A DNA stretch of 64,000 nt from Cheiracanthium punctorium (GCA_038373885.1 JAWZYV010013290.1:62001-126000), one strand, 5' to 3'. Counted from the stretch's first letter, positions 10,148 through 23,508 are shown. The notes: a model not told the origin generated them from the sequence alone. Numbers and translations: made by a program.

Positions 10148-11363
10148 TCACTGCACGCTTAAATCTATTGAGTAAAATAATAATCAAACGGAGTATATTT
10201 TTACTCAATTTTTGACTTCAAACAGCCATTCTCCCGATTGAATAAAATTTGCTCCATTCATCGACAAAAATCAATGGAGCGAAAAAATTCTCAATTTTTG
10301 AGCATTATACAACAGCTCCATTTAGGCTAAATAATAATCAAAAATGAGGAGTGTCTGTCCGTTTTTGATTCATGTAACTGTACTCAATTATGATTATTAT
10401 TTAAGCTATAGAATGAGCGTTTTTACAAAATCAGCCCTTTTTTAATTAATATATCTGTACTCAATTAAGATTATTATTTTAAGCTATAAAAAGGGTGTTT
10501 TATTAAAATTTGTTGATTTTGATTAATATATTGAATTATTCGTTTTCTTCATTTTTTATTATCAGAGCTGTAATCTATGATTTATAATCCCGAGAAAATA
10601 AATTTTAAATTAAGGCAAATACATTACATATATCTTAATACACTATAAAAAAGTATTTTTTTAATAAATAGAATATAATTTCACTATAGTCTCTAGTTAT
10701 AAAACGAATTCACAGTACAGTCAGAATACAATTATAAAACGAATTCACAGTTGATACAAGTCCAACGAATACAGAAATGCAATCATGGTTAAACCAACTG
10801 TGAGATTTAATGAAAGCAGCAACCAAATTTATTTACATGAAAAAGGTAAAATACTACTTACTTTGAGGGGTGATATCATAACTTCATTTGTTTTACAACA
10901 GCTTTTTATAATCCAATCGTAAGAAACTATGTCATAAAGTGAAATCTTTACCTAAAGCATCTCCTCCATATCTAGGCTGAATTTATTTCACAACTCTGAA
11001 TATGAAAAAGATGCATTTGGTATTCGGATATAAAAACAAATTATCACAAGCAAATACACACACAACTAAGCCGTGAGCCACGTTTGACTATGAACCGTTA
11101 TCCGTTGAAGCGTTGGTCACGTGATAGAAATAGGATATGGGTCGTGGGGGAGAAGAGAGAGAATATTCAAATAGACAAAAATATTGTGAAAAATTGAGCT
11201 AAGTAGGATCTAGCGAATCGCGAGCATTGAGGGGAATTGAGGAGATAACAAATTATTGTCTTTAATGAGTATTTTTTAGCGTAAAAGGATTGAAATCAGC
11301 CGATTAGAAATTTAATCAATAAAGGAGTGTTAGTTTTAATCAATAGATTTAAGCGTGTGGTGT
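10148..11363. mobile_element. Possible TA-flanked DNA transposon
   Basis: The left end 'tcactgcacgcttaaatcta' and the inverse of the right end 'acaccacacgcttaaatcta' match at most positions over about 28 bases, and each is preceded by TA. This fits a Tc1/mariner-type element of 1.2 kb without coding capacity. Superfamily assignment rests only on the TA. Confidence 0.45.
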
Positions 11364-12146
11364 TAAGCACTCCCACAAAAGGCCTTCTTTAACTCGCAAG
11401 CTTGAGTTTCCCTACCTATAAAAAACACACCACTTCCCTGATCGATGTCTCCTAACCCCGCAAGAATTCTGGCGACAATGCTTTCGCAGAGTCTCAGCTA
11501 GGGTTTACTGCGCCCTGGAACAACTGAAGATTTTGCGCCTCCTCCTATTCATCAAAATGCAGGTTAGGTAGTTTTCATGTGCCATTTGGCGCCCCTTAGA
11601 GGTGTTGCGCTCGTGGACAAATTCCCCTTCTTGGCCTCCTCCCATAGCTACACCTCTGAGCTTCCGCTCGGGATAAAGGAGAAAGCAATGTGTTTTGATT
11701 GGTTGATCAGTCTCCAGTTCTGACACTGTCTCAACAGTGCAAAAATTTTCACCTTTTTTCGACACTTATCGTGTTAGCACCAAATGGAGAGTGGTGGCTA
11801 TTTATCCGCAGAAATTGACTATCGACGGGTGAGAACTATCAGTCATTAATACTCTACGATAACGTCATTATCACGAAAGAGAATGATGGCCGTCTGTCAT
11901 CATTCCTGGCCATTTGAACGTGATGCTATTTATTGTCTTCTGGGAAAGAGATGCACGCCTGCGTTCAAGTAGGCTACCACAACAAGTTCTCCATGAAAAC
12001 TGTGACCGTTATGACTCACAGTGGGATTAAAATATCAGCAGTTAAAGAAACTCCTTCCGAAATAATTAATAGTTTGTTTTGCCAAAGTGGTCTAGTCACT
12101 AAACTCCGTTCCCCTAAGAACACGGAAAGTGAAGCAGTATCCGGCT

Positions 12147-12430
12147 TGGATAGTGCTCCGGAGGGTGAATTCCTCTCTCGGCCGGACTGCTGTGGAACAC
12201 TGTACGCTAATGGGAGCTGGTGCAACGTAAAATCCGTCGTGGCTCCAATGTCCTGCATGTTTGAGGCTACCTCGGCGGGTGCCGATTTCAGGGGGATTGG
12301 TAGCTCCTCTGGCATTGGTTCAAAATTAGGGACCAAGAAGCAGAAGTCCAACCCTATCAGGGGCAACGGCACCTCTTTCCATGGATAGTGCAATCGTCTA
12401 TCCATGGACACGAGAACAACAACAACAACA
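12147..12430 (+). repeat. tRNA-SINE-related body with CAA tail
   Basis: The block 'gggagctggtgcaacgtaaa' then 'tccgtcgtggctccaatgtc' is shared with copies at 34.75, 35.29 and 57.8 kb (reverse). The segment ends in a short CAA run (12417-12429). Overlapping open frames on both strands (11933-12388 +, 12016-12411 -) cover it and are by-products of the repeat. A tRNA-like head was not found at its left edge. Confidence 0.6.
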
Positions 12431-13325
12431 AGTTTGTTTATTTTTATCCTATCAGTGCCATTTTCATTTGACTGTTCCTTTTATTTTCTTTCACTCTGAA
12501 GTTTATGGCCGCATTCGTAAACGTCAAACGAGTTACACTCGTGCAACGGTTTTCCATCTAAGGTGTTCGTAAAGGAAACTGATTGCATTCAGTTTATAAA
12601 CTCGAGCATTCTTATACAAAACGGAGTGCGGCTAGTTTCAAACTAAGTAAACTGATTACGGAGCAGGTTCATCCAGTTGTTGAGAAGATACACTTGCTGC
12701 ACGTTGTTGTTGTTTTGAAATGGCGTGCGTTGTTGTGAAAAGTATTTTATGTTTGCTGGAGCTGCAAATATTACTTTTTCGAGGAGGAATTTCATGCATA
12801 TTTTAGGAATTGCAATGAAAGTGCATAATTTTTTAAAGGTAATCATTTTCTAATATTTTTCATTTTAGTAAATTCAAAAATGCATATTTTAGTGTTGAGA
12901 TTAGAGTTGATTTAAACCGTTATTAGCGAAATTTGAACTTCTCTTGTTAAATACTTTTGAAAAAAACGAAGGTTAAATTTCTAAATTTTGATCTGTGCTT
13001 TTCAATCATCGTCACTCTTTCTTTTAAAAAATCCTGTTGATTTTATAATGAGTGCGAACTAAAAACTCTCGTCAGCAAAAATAACAACAGACACGAATTG
13101 TAAGCATACACGTCTCCAAGACTACGAAAATAAATAAAACTGAAGCTGTTCGTAAAGGCAAAAGAAACTGATAGCCACTGTTAGCACTAAACACACGCAT
13201 TCCAGTTTTCTTACAAAAACTCGTGCAACAAGTTTATCGTTTACGAATGCACACTACATCATGAAATTGCGTTCTGTGGTGTTTTCTAGAAGTAACTTGC
13301 AATTTCGTGCATGCATTTTTTCCAG

Positions 13326-13415
13326 TCGCTGCTGTTCTGCAGAAAAAGATGAAGAAATGGATGACTATGACTTTCCTGATGAAAATATGCTGAAAAGAAT
13401 ACAAACTGTCAATGC
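13326..13415 (+). CDS. Unrecognised helical protein, exon 2
   Basis: The exon follows a pyrimidine-rich acceptor ending 'ttttttccag' and stops at a GTGAGT donor (13416). It adds one base to codon 11, encodes residues 12-40 and leaves two bases of codon 41, the same phase as exons 1 and 3. It starts with Arg-Cys-Cys (Cys13 and Cys14, a possible palmitoylation pair) and continues with a strongly acidic linker (EKDEEMDDYDFPDEN, residues 17-31). A basic start to a helix follows. Intron 1 is 7.2 kb and contains a piggyBac-like and several hAT elements. Confidence 0.65.
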
Positions 13416-13869
13416 GTGAGTATTAAGAAATATTTTACTAATTTTATTTTCTCCTGAACCCACTCTTAAATGAAGGGCATACAATTTCTTTCCTTTCATG
13501 CAACAGAGACAATTAGCCGTCTTTCTTTGGCCCAACGGTTGCCAGCTGTAGCCAACTCTGCATTCATTCATTTAGCATGGCTGATGGTGCACCCAGTTTG
13601 TAATTTTACCGTTAAAATATAGGCTGTCCAATCAGTGCTGCACCGGAAGTGGAGTGGTGCTGACCTCAGTGGCGGCTCGTGGGATACAGCAAGTACAGCC
13701 GGGGTGCACTTGAAATTATCAGCACATACTTTAAAATAATTTATTCTACTAACTTTCTTAAATTCAGATTAGAATTATGGAATTCCTATCGTAAATTTAA
13801 AAAAAAATCTCAAAAAAAAAAAACAAAACCTTATTGTAGTAACGGCCGGATCTCTCATTCAGAAAAAAA

Positions 13870-14095
13870 ACCCTTTAATCTTCCCACAATTCAACTGCGA
13901 AAGTCGTTGGTACAGCCGAGGCCTCCGAGAGAGGAGAAAGATTCTTTCTCCTCTCTCGGAGGCCTCGGTACAGCCGGGGAACGCCCCCTCGAGGAAGGCC
14001 GCGGCGCTTATTTGTGACGTCACACCGACTAGGTAAACATTTTCTCCTCTCTCCCGCGAGCGCCGAGAGGAACTTCGCTGGAAAGTTTCCAAGCA
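13870..14095 (+). repeat. GC-rich dispersed repeat with TGACGTCA
   Basis: The segment 'ccctcgaggaaggccgcggc' through 'tgtgacgtcacac' matches, in reverse, about 27130-27310, and the 'ggtacagcc' block recurs near 33100. It stands out from the AT-rich surroundings by its CpG content and contains a full ATF/CREB-type palindrome at 14015-14022. The repeat class is unknown; termini were not found. Confidence 0.55.
13916..13968. repeat. Perfect 26-bp palindrome
   Basis: The two 26-base arms (13916-13941 and 13943-13968) are exact inverse complements around a single T and are built from 'ccgaggcctccgagagagga' and its complement. It lies within the GC-rich repeat, and other copies of that repeat lack it. 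Confidence 0.9.
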
Positions 14096-14559
14096 GTCTC
14101 TGATTAAAAGGCGTTGGATGTTTTTAACTGCAAACGTTTAATTTTTGTAGCGTTAAGAGCTTTATCATACAGCTTTTTTTAATCAAATATTTTTTTTCTT
14201 TGATTTTATTTGATTTACGTATTTTTAATACGTAATTGTTAGATTAGATTTGTTTTATTATGTTATACGAACAAATCGTTTGATAATTAAGTAAACATGT
14301 TAAAAGGAAAATATCCCCTAACCATTGCAAAACACTATAAATGCATTTTTATAGTAGTTTTTGCTATTGTATTTTTTTTATAAGAAATTTTACCGTCAAT
14401 TACGATGTTCGTTTGCAAAATGCACAGCATTATGTATAATGTATTTCAGCTAAAAACACTGCTGGAAAAATAATAAAGCATCCCCTCCCCTTCCCCTGAA
14501 AAAAAAAAAATAAATACTGAAAGAAAGAAAGTGAACAGACTTCAAGTTAATTTTATTTT

Positions 14560-15954
14560 TCAAAAATTATCAATTTACAGTATATAAATAGACATGAGGA
14601 CAGGAATGTGAAAAAATAAAAAGATAAAAGTGATAAGAACTTTTTCTTAATCCTTTTGGGAGAAATTCAGCTTTTATATAGTCATTTACACACATGTAAA
14701 CATATGGAAAATACAAATCAGTAGATTCATTGGACAGTGTAAAAATAATTGCCTCTGTCACACCAAAAAATGCCCCATTTAACTTCGGCAGACATTTGCA
14801 TTTTTGTGTAGATTCAATGTAATGTTTCCAATTTATTGTTATATTTCAGCAATCTAGATTATTGTTTTTATGATAGCTTGTTTGATTTCTCTAACTGCTC
14901 GAGTTCAAAATTTTCAAAACCACATGAGTCCTTGAATTCATCATTACTAAATAACCAAGCTCTGAAATCCTGAACTTTTCTAAGAAAGAAATATACATAA
15001 ATCTAATTGTTTCTCCAGATCAAATAAGAACATTTTTTTTTTTCAAAACTTACATGTCAGCTTTTAAAATAAAAAAGGTAATCACCCTTCACATTTTTAA
15101 CTTGTAAAAATAATTTTATTACAGACTGAATTTTCTAATCTGTAAATGCTGACAAACACTCCTGTTAAAAATGTTCATTCTCAATTTTGAGAATTTCAAG
15201 GATACCTTAAAAGTACTCTTTTAAAAAGCACTTTTTAGAGAATACCAAGCATTCAAAAACGAATTTTGCTTATGTATGTATTTATCTATAATTATTTATT
15301 ACACTCTCATCTGCCCACAACAGAAAAAGAAAAACTAGTATATTTACATAGACAATCTATGGGATATATCAGATACTGCAAATTTCACAACTCCTAATAC
15401 TGGCACACAATAAATTCTTATATATATTTAATGAAACTGTATTATTCTTTTTTTTCTGAACCAGTACACTACATTTTGAATTTTACCATTCATTGTTTGA
15501 TCCGCACATTGTTGAAAAAACTGCAAAAGCTTTTAAATTATCATTACCAAATCAGAAATTCTAGGACCTTTTGGAACATGAAATATACATAAACCTCAGT
15601 GTTTCTTTAGATCAACGCAATTTTTTCTAATACACTTCTTACAAATGTTTATGAAGAGAAATTTATGAAAAATACTAAGTACTCAATACAAATGCTGTTT
15701 ATAATCATAAACCAATATTTTACACTCATCTACTGACAAAAGGAAAAACAAGTAGATTTTCTTAGAAAATCAAATAGATTTTTGGAATATTGAAAATTTT
15801 ACCACCCTTTCATACTCCACAAGAAATTCTTATTAATAGAACTGTAGTACTCTTTAATATCCAGTACAAGTACAGTACATTTGAAATTTTACCACTGATT
15901 ATTTGATCTTTATAACTGTCTTGTTCAAAATTTCAAAACCACAAAAGACTTTGA
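14560..15954. repeat. Diverged repeats related to the 1.11-kb duplication
   Basis: Blocks such as 'ttttcaaaaccacatgagtc', 'aatcagaaattctaggacct' and 'gaaatatacataaa' recur here several times and are related to sequence in 15955-18185. This looks like an old, decayed array. No coding frame stands out. Confidence 0.5.
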
Positions 15955-18185
15955 ATTATTAAGAAATCAGAAATACTAGGACATTTTAAAACATGAAATA
16001 TATTTAAATCTAAATATTTCTTTAGATCTATATGAGCTCTTTTTTTTTTCTTTTGTTACAATTTTAGAATTTTCGGCAGTTTGGGGAGGATGAAATAAAC
16101 ACTATTGACTCTCAAAATTTATATAAAAGTGAATGTATAAACTGTAACACCTGACAAACCTTCTTGTTAAGATTTCATTCTCAATTATGAGATTTTCAAG
16201 GACCCCTGACCTTATTAGCAGAGTTTTCTACATTGATCTGCAGCAGCAAGATCACGAACCATAATTTAACAGCAACTTAAAGGATCCATGTACATCTTAA
16301 GATCATGAAACCTGGTAGATAAATCTGAAAATTATAAAAATTCTGCAGTGCTTGCACCTGCGCAGCACAATTTTTTTCTACCATGGCTGGCACTTACAAA
16401 TACTTATTTCCATACATTTTTGGAAAATATTATGCACTCAATAAATTTTGTTTATATCCACAAACCGATATTGCACACATACATACTGACAAATGGAAAA
16501 GAGTGCAGAATTTCTTTCCACCATGGCACTTACAAATACTTATTTCTATACATTTTTGAAAAGTATTATGCACTAAATGAATTTTGTTTATATACACAAA
16601 CCGATATTGCACATATACATGCTGACAAATGGAAAAGAAAAACCCATAAATTTATGGGAATTTACAAACTTTAACACCTTCAATACTGTTAGACAATAAA
16701 TTTATATAAATTTCAATAGACTGTAGTATGCTTTATGATCCAGAACACTAAATTTTGGGTTTTACTATTGATTATTTGATCTTTATAACTGTCTTGTTTA
16801 AAAATTCAAAACCACAAAAGACCAGCAATTATTATTACCAAATCCGAAATGTTAGGACGTTTTGGAAAACATGAAATATACGTAAATCTAATATCCTCTT
16901 CAGATTCAGTATACTGCATTTTAAAATTTACCATTGACTGATAATTAATGCATACAAATTTTTAAACCATAAAAACACTTCAATTATCATTTCTCCTGTA
17001 AAAATAAAATCATACAAACATAAGTTTCCTTAAATCCATTTCAAAATTCGCATAACAGCAATTATTAACAAATCAGAAATGGTAGGACATTTTAAAACAC
17101 AAAATATATTTAAATCTAAATATTTCTTTATATCCATATGAGTTTTTTTTTTTTTTTTTTTTTTGTTACAATTTTAGAAGTGTCTGCAGTTTGGGGAGGA
17201 TGAAATAAACACTATTGACTCTCAAAATTTATATAAAAGTGAATGTATAAACTGTAACACCTGACAAACATTCTTGTTAAGATTTCATTCTCAATTATGA
17301 GGGAATGGATTTAATTTGTGGGAAGAGAATTTTCAAGGACCCCTGACCTTATTAGCAGAGTTTTCTACATTGATCTGCAGCAGCAAGATCACAAACCATA
17401 ATTTAACAGCAACTTAAAGGATCCATGTACATCTTAAGATCATGAAACCTGGTAGATAAATCTGAAAATTATAAAAATTCTGCAGTGCTTGCACCTGCGC
17501 TGCACAATTTTTTTCTACCATGGCACTTACAAATGCTTATTTCCATACATTTTTGGAAAATATTATGCACTCAATAAATTTTGTTTATATCCACAAACCG
17601 ATATTGCACACATACATACTGAAAAATGGAAAAGAGTGCAGAAATTCTTTCTACTATGGCACTTACAAATGCTTATTTCTATGCATTTTTGAAAAGTATT
17701 ATGCACTAAATGAATTTTGTTTATATACACAAACCGATATTGCACATATACATACTGACAAATGGAAAAGAAAAACCCATAAATTTATGGGAATTTACAA
17801 ACTTTAACACCTTCAATACTGTTAGACAATAAATTTATATAAATTTCAATAGACTGTAGTATGCTTTATGATCCAGAACACTAAATTTTGGGTTTTACTA
17901 TTGATTATTTGATCTTTATAACTGTCTTGTTTAAAAATTCAAAACCACAAAAGACCAGCAATTATTATTACCAAATCCGAAATGTTAGGACGTTTTGGAA
18001 CACATGAAATATACGTAAATCTAACATCCTCTTCAGATTCAGTTTATTGCATCTTAAAATTTACCACTGACTGATAATGATGCACACAAATTTTTAAACC
18101 ATAAAAACACTTACATTATCATTTCTCCTGTAAAAAGAAAATCATACAAACATTTAATTTCCTTAAATCCCTTTCAAAATATGCA
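15955..18185. repeat. Tandem duplication, two units of about 1.11 kb
   Basis: The landmark 'ttggggaggatgaaataaac' occurs at 16081 and 17191, and long stretches on either side are nearly identical. The second copy has an extra block of about 25 bases near 17301. Each unit contains an internal direct repeat of about 136 bases that reads 'cttacaaatacttatttc' twice. Short open frames across it (16348-16674, 17520-17807) are repeat translations. Confidence 0.85.
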
Positions 18186-18349
18186 AGTGCCTACTTTTTG
18201 AAAATGAAAAAATCACTTACCTCCTAACTCACAGAAATCTATTACAGATTCATTTTTTAAATATGTAAATACTGGCAAACACTTCATTGAAAACATTTCA
18301 CTATTAGTACTTTCCTAAAGCATTTTACCATTTTTTTTTAACAATTTGT

Positions 18350-19140
18350 TAATTTTAACTATACTGAGTACTCATTAGTAACAGTTTTCTGAAGTGAAAA
18401 GTCTGACAGAAATAATCTAAGATCACACGAGTAACAAGAGTCCTTGAAGAGGATACTACCTCCTTCAGGAAAAGGAAATGCTCAGTTCTTCCAACACACC
18501 TACACAAGTTATGAGGCATAAAAAAAGATATGCTGAAGGCAGGAGACACCTGCACAAGTTGAGAGTCATGTATACTCCGCACACATTTTCATCATGAAAA
18601 AGGAAGACTATTTATCCAGCAAGCATTGATGATACTTCACAGCACTATGTTGAAGAAAGTATTCGTTAATTTTAACTATGCTGAGTATTCAGGAGTGACA
18701 GTTTCTGAAGAGAAAAATCTGACAGACAAAAAATCTAAGGTCACATAGGTAACCAGAGTCCTTGAAGACGATACTGCCTCCTTTAGAAAAAGGAAATGCT
18801 CAGTTCTTCCGACACACGTACACAAGTTATGAGGCATAAAAAGAGATATGCAGAAGGCAGGAGACACAAGTTGAGTGTGATGTATACTCCGCACACATTT
18901 TCATCATGAAAAAGGAAGACTATTTATCCAGCAAGCATTGATGATACTTCACAGTACTATGTTGAAGAAAGTATTCGTTAATTTTAACTATGCTGAGTAT
19001 TCAGGAATGACAGTTTCTGAAGAGAAAAATCTGACGGAAAAAAATCTAAGGTGACACAGGTAACCAGAGTCCTTTAGGAAAAGGTAATGCTCAGTTCTGT
19101 CAACACAAATGATGAGGCATAAAAAGAGATATGCAGAAGG
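18350..19140. repeat. Tandem repeat, three units of 290-320 bp
   Basis: The landmark 'aatgctcagttct' appears near 18477, 18795 and 19087. The third unit is shortened. The array sits directly at the point where the copy B transposase frame stops, so it may have replaced the 3' part of that element. Confidence 0.8.
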
Positions 19141-19153
19141 CAGGATATATGCT

Positions 19154-20688
19154 TTAAACAAGAGCCAGAGATATGTAGAATTTTCTATGATAATCGAGAA
19201 AAGCCGCAGTTGATTCGTAATTAAGTATATTATGATCATTTTCTAGATTCAGAAGCCCTTGAATAACATATTCATTAAAAACATTCATTACTAATTTAAC
19301 ATTTTGTTTTTCAAAATTGGATGGAGAAAGTGATTTTAAATTCAGACTATATGCACATTTTATTATGTTCTGGCTCTCAATATTATGCAGCTCCTTTAAA
19401 GATTTGAAAGATGCTGTATGTAATTTAGGATCGCAAAGGTTATCAAAATTAGGGAAATACATTGCTTGCTCGGCATTTTTTTGGCAAAGCCAATTATTAC
19501 GAATACTTTTGAATAAATGTACTGGATCAATTACGAAAAATAAGGGACGACTGGCATTTGTTGGATGGCAATATGCAATTACTAGCTGAGGTGGAGATGC
19601 AAAAAGAGACATAGCTTTTCTATTGATTGAATTGTTATCACTCACAACACCTATAACAAAAAACTCAAGAGCCTCTAATTTAATGATGCATTGTGAGATT
19701 ATTTTGTGAAGATCTTCAGCTACGATGTTTTTTACTGGGATGATTTTAACTACCTCTTTGTATGGTGATAATAAACTCTGAATCATTAGTACGTGTGCTG
19801 TTGTAGCCAACTGCTCGCTGTTATAGCCATGCCTACAATGTTGCCACCTTCGTAATCTAAGAAGGGCGTCAGATGAATCTCGTCGATCATTAAGATTACT
19901 GTGCGGTCTGAGGATTGTAGAAAATTTGACTTTCTTTGCAGGTGGGAAAACTCTATTTCATGTACTGGATTTGTTGGGAGGGATGAACAGAGACGTTGTA
20001 TTGTTCTTGGATGTGGGAGTAAAATATTTCCTGAGCTTCTAATAAATTTATATGCATGTGGAGAAATTGTATATAAGATACTAAAAAAAATCATCGAGCC
20101 TGCAGAATATCGAAATTGCTCTCTCAAAGTGGATAATAATTTAAGTTGATCCAGAAAGAAAGTCAATACTGTTTTTTTCTCATCGTCAAACTCTTCTAAT
20201 ATCTCATTTATGTAGTCTTGCAAATTTATAATTTTGTTTTCCTGACTTGCTGACGAGGTGAATGCTCCCAAAATTTCAAATAATTCATCAATATTAGTGA
20301 CTCTTTTAGGGAAAGTTGACTGGTTTAACTTGGAAAGTTGAATTTTATTTGCAAACAAATTTATTTCTAAATTTGCTGAAACTACAGCAGAAGAGATTAT
20401 ATCTGGTGCAGGGGAATACTTAAGACGTAAAAATGTAATCCTGTTTTCTTCACAAACATAAGTCCACGACTCAGGCAATTGTTTCTTTCCTAACAAATCT
20501 GACAGTTCGGAAATTGAAGAAAAGCTGGAGGCTTGTATATGATCATCATTAGATGTAAAGCCGTTATCAGACGACGCATTTTCGCCCTTCAAAATGCTCG
20601 TACAACTCTTTCGGCTTTCATTTTCCTTGTCAAAAGCAAGGTATAGGGTTGTATTGCAAGGCAAGAAAACGATCTGGTGGATTGGCAC
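19154..20688 (-). pseudogene. P-element/THAP9-like transposase core, copy B
   Basis: Two overlapping minus-strand frames (20688-19786 and 19810-19154) together cover the RNase H-like core of a P-element transposase. Recognisable family motifs are SGNILLPHPRTIQRL, the first catalytic-type Asp in LMIDEIHLTPF, the Asp in GVVSDNNSINRKAM, and FFVIDPVHLFKSIRNNW. One base appears lost near 19830, because the frame after NIVGMA continues one register over as NSEQLATTAHV. The expected C-terminal third (insertion end and DPLE-type Glu motif) is absent; the frame ends beside the tandem repeats at 18350-19140. It is therefore inactive. The THAP exons lie upstream at 21147-21427 and 25605-27054. Family identity is firm; the first residues of the 20688 frame may belong to an intron or insertion. 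Confidence 0.85.
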
Positions 20689-20689
20689 G

Positions 20690-21146
20690 GGGTTGCCGAT
20701 TTGGCGACGTTATCGCTCGTATTGTGACAAAACAGTTATTACGTCATCGCTGTTTTTGTCACAAAAATCACTCGTCCTGTCGCGCCCCGTGCATTCGAAC
20801 ATTGACATTGACGGTGGAATTCGAAGGTTCATTTTTAAGTAAATACAGTAAAAAAGTTTATAATGGTTTTTGATTTGCACTTCGGAAATAAAATCGGCTT
20901 CTATTTCCGCCGTCCACATTGCAGGCATGGAGGTCGCCATCTTGAATGAAGGTGTGGACAGTGTCTAGAGCTCTGATTGGCTGATTTCGCCATTCATACC
21001 AAACATTTTTCAACATTGTTCGAAACAGTCCGATGTCAAGGGAAATACTATCACACAACGGTTTTCGCCTGACTGAAGGGCAAAACTGCAGTACAAAAGT
21101 GTTGTACGTGCATTTTGCAGTGCGTAGAGCTCTCGTGTGATAGCAC
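20690..21146 (-). other. Intron or insertion inside copy B
   Basis: Between the THAP exon and the core the minus strand holds sequence unlike transposase. It includes an ATG frame beginning MATSMPAMWTAEIEADFI at about 20940, faintly like the start of a MADF-type protein. A splice-like GTGCTATC follows the THAP exon at 21146. It could be a normal intron or an inserted foreign fragment. Confidence 0.35.
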
Positions 21147-21427
21147 CTTAATACTTTCAGCTATTGCACGACTTAACTGTTCTTCCTCTAATCTTTTCCT
21201 ACGATCCTCAGGTGTCACTCTGACATGTGTCTCCTTTGACAAGTACTGTGGGCAATGGGGAAAAATGCTGGGGATGGCCCAATCTTTAAGTTGATGTCTT
21301 TTCAAAGGTACTCTGATAGTTCTGCCAGTTTTCTCATCAAAATATTCAGATACTTTACGAATTTCTATTCGAATTTATATTCAGATACTTTACGAATACT
21401 ATCTTCAGAAAAATGCAATTCACAAAC
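21147..21427 (-). pseudogene. THAP domain second exon, copy B, with 35-bp duplication
   Basis: After an acceptor ending TTTTTTACAG at 21428 the minus strand encodes VCELHFSEDSIRKVSEY, containing the Cys-x2-His pair of the THAP zinc finger. The reading then breaks: 'attcgtaaagtatctgaata' is repeated 35 bases further on, shifting the frame and bringing in a stop. Past the duplication the normal THAP ending resumes, with basic residues and WAIPSIFP, the equivalent of the AVPTIF box. An Arg/Glu-rich stretch (EDRRKRLEEEQLSRAIAESI) follows. Removing one repeat unit would restore a standard THAP length. The exon joins in phase to the donor at 25604. Confidence 0.8.
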
Positions 21428-21734
21428 CTGTAAAAAATAACAGAAATTAAATACACACATAATATATTTATCAATGAAATAAGTTTTTTAAAAAATCTGG
21501 ATAAAAATTAAAATATGTAATTTAATTCCTGAACAAGTACTTCTTTAAAAATTTTTTTAACATGCCGTTTTAAATTACTCAAAACAGAAATCCTGATACA
21601 CAATACTAGTCATACTTTAACTTTAACATCACTGGGAAATTTTTGACAATTTCGCCTAGTACCATAGTCAGATAATGTAGACGCACGCGTGCACGGATAC
21701 ATTCAAGGGTCTTGCAGATAGTTTTCCCGTACCA

Positions 21735-21776
<42 letters not shown>

Positions 21777-23508
21777 TGGACAGTTACCTAAAAGAAATAT
21801 CTTTTAATATCTTTTTTAAGTCACTATAGCCCAAGCGCGTTGCACAGATGTGTGCACATATGCATATACACATGTTCATATATGCACTATGTGTTTAGTT
21901 ATCACGAACTATTATCAGTTTGCAGATAGTTCTGGAGTATGTGTGCAGATAGTCAGATTAAAAAAAAAAAAACTATGACAAGCCTAGTACACTACTTTAT
22001 ATCAGGATATTAAGATATCTTATCCCCCCCCTCCCTTCCACATAAATTTTCAGATAAGTTAGCATAAGCCTGTAGGGAAATTTATAACAAATTTTGACGC
22101 TGAAATCTATGCAATATATTCAGCTATAAATATTAACGCGGTAACATATTTTAAACTAATTTTATTTTGGTATTTTCAAGGGTTTTGAAGACATTTATAA
22201 AATATCAGTAATTCAACTGGAGTAAACACTTTTTGTTGAGAAATTTTCAAAATACACTGCTTTTTCAACTTTAAATGGTTATTGACAAATTCGACTTTTT
22301 AAAAGTGTGTAATTATTCACCCTGAGATTAATCATGTGTTTTTATAATGGATTAAAGTTGCACATTTTGAAAATAAAATAAAAACAAATGTTTGTCTTAA
22401 TGAGTGTAACTGAAGCATATTTTAATGAAAATAATATCCCATTATATAAAATTTTCAAGCTTGGCCTGAAATAAGTTTATTTTGGCCTAATATAATATCG
22501 CATATAAAAATGAATTAAAGGAAAGAAAGAGGAGAAAAACAGAGTTTAAAATTTTTGTAGTTGAAAAAACATGCATTAGAAAGGAAATATGAATAAATAA
22601 ATTTGGCTTAGGTTAGGTCTATAGCTGAACCTCATGAAATCAAGGAAAACATTCAAATCTATCATGGGGGATAACAATGTACACTATCCAAATTATCCAC
22701 AAATACGTAATTTTAGATTTTCTACACATCCTATGTTTACTCATTTTGGGGGTGCTTCAGCTCCATCATTCACCTCCCTGCTACAGTGTATATTAATAGA
22801 TTACAAATAACTATAATATGCAAGTACTATATGATATATTATAATAACTTAACAGTAACACTTAAAAATAATTTTTTAGGCTGTAAAATTTTAACAGGGG
22901 CTGTATCAGTCTGATCATCGGTGAATAAAACCACAGTAAAAACTGAAGAGCAACATTGTAAAGAGTAGATTTTTATGAAGACAACCAAAAAAGAATATGC
23001 ATATTTAACTTATACCAACAATTTACTGAATTTTATATTAAAATCTGAAATAGTACAAGGGTCTGTCTAGGAGTAATTCTGGTCCATTAACATATCCTTC
23101 ACAAAATAGTTTATCCTAAAAACTGACCTTTCACAAAATTCTTACTTTGGTAAACTGCCTTCTTTTCACAAATATGTCTTTATATAGTTTAATATTTGCA
23201 AAAAAAAAAACAAGAATCTTTCCAACATAACTGTTGCGTAAGCAATGCTTTGCCACTTTACATATAGTTTTCTTTTAATAGGTTTTCCTATACAGTTTCT
23301 TAAGGCAGAACTTTATTACTAAACTTAAATTTATATAAAGTTGTACATTTTATAATAATACACGAAAAGGAGACTATTTTCACAAACACAGGACCCTGGT
23401 TAGAAAAACCTTGATTGAATGGTAATTTCAAATTCACAGAATTATGAGTTAAATTTTCAGTTTCTGTAAATCAGGACTGTCTGAAAAGTCTAGACAGACG
23501 CATGTATT
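21428..23508 (-). other. Intron of copy B, left part; no gene seen
   Basis: AT-rich sequence with a T run of about 33 near 21738-21771. The whole intron (21428-25604) is about 4.2 kb and was enlarged by three hAT elements at 23509, 23906 and 24660. Confidence 0.5.

Noticed and set aside
11933..12411. Long overlapping open frames on both strands (151 and 131 codons)
   Set aside because: The right half is a SINE body shared with other loci. There are no splice sites or family motifs, and opposite-strand frames of equal length suggest compositional accident.
13674..13690. hAT-type left end CAGTGGCGGCTCGTG
   Set aside because: No inverse end or target duplication could be paired with it; a similar inverse end at 34684-34694 is too far away and has different flanks.
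16348..17807. Several open frames of 60-108 codons on both strands
   Set aside because: They are translations of the internal 136-bp repeats of the tandem duplication.
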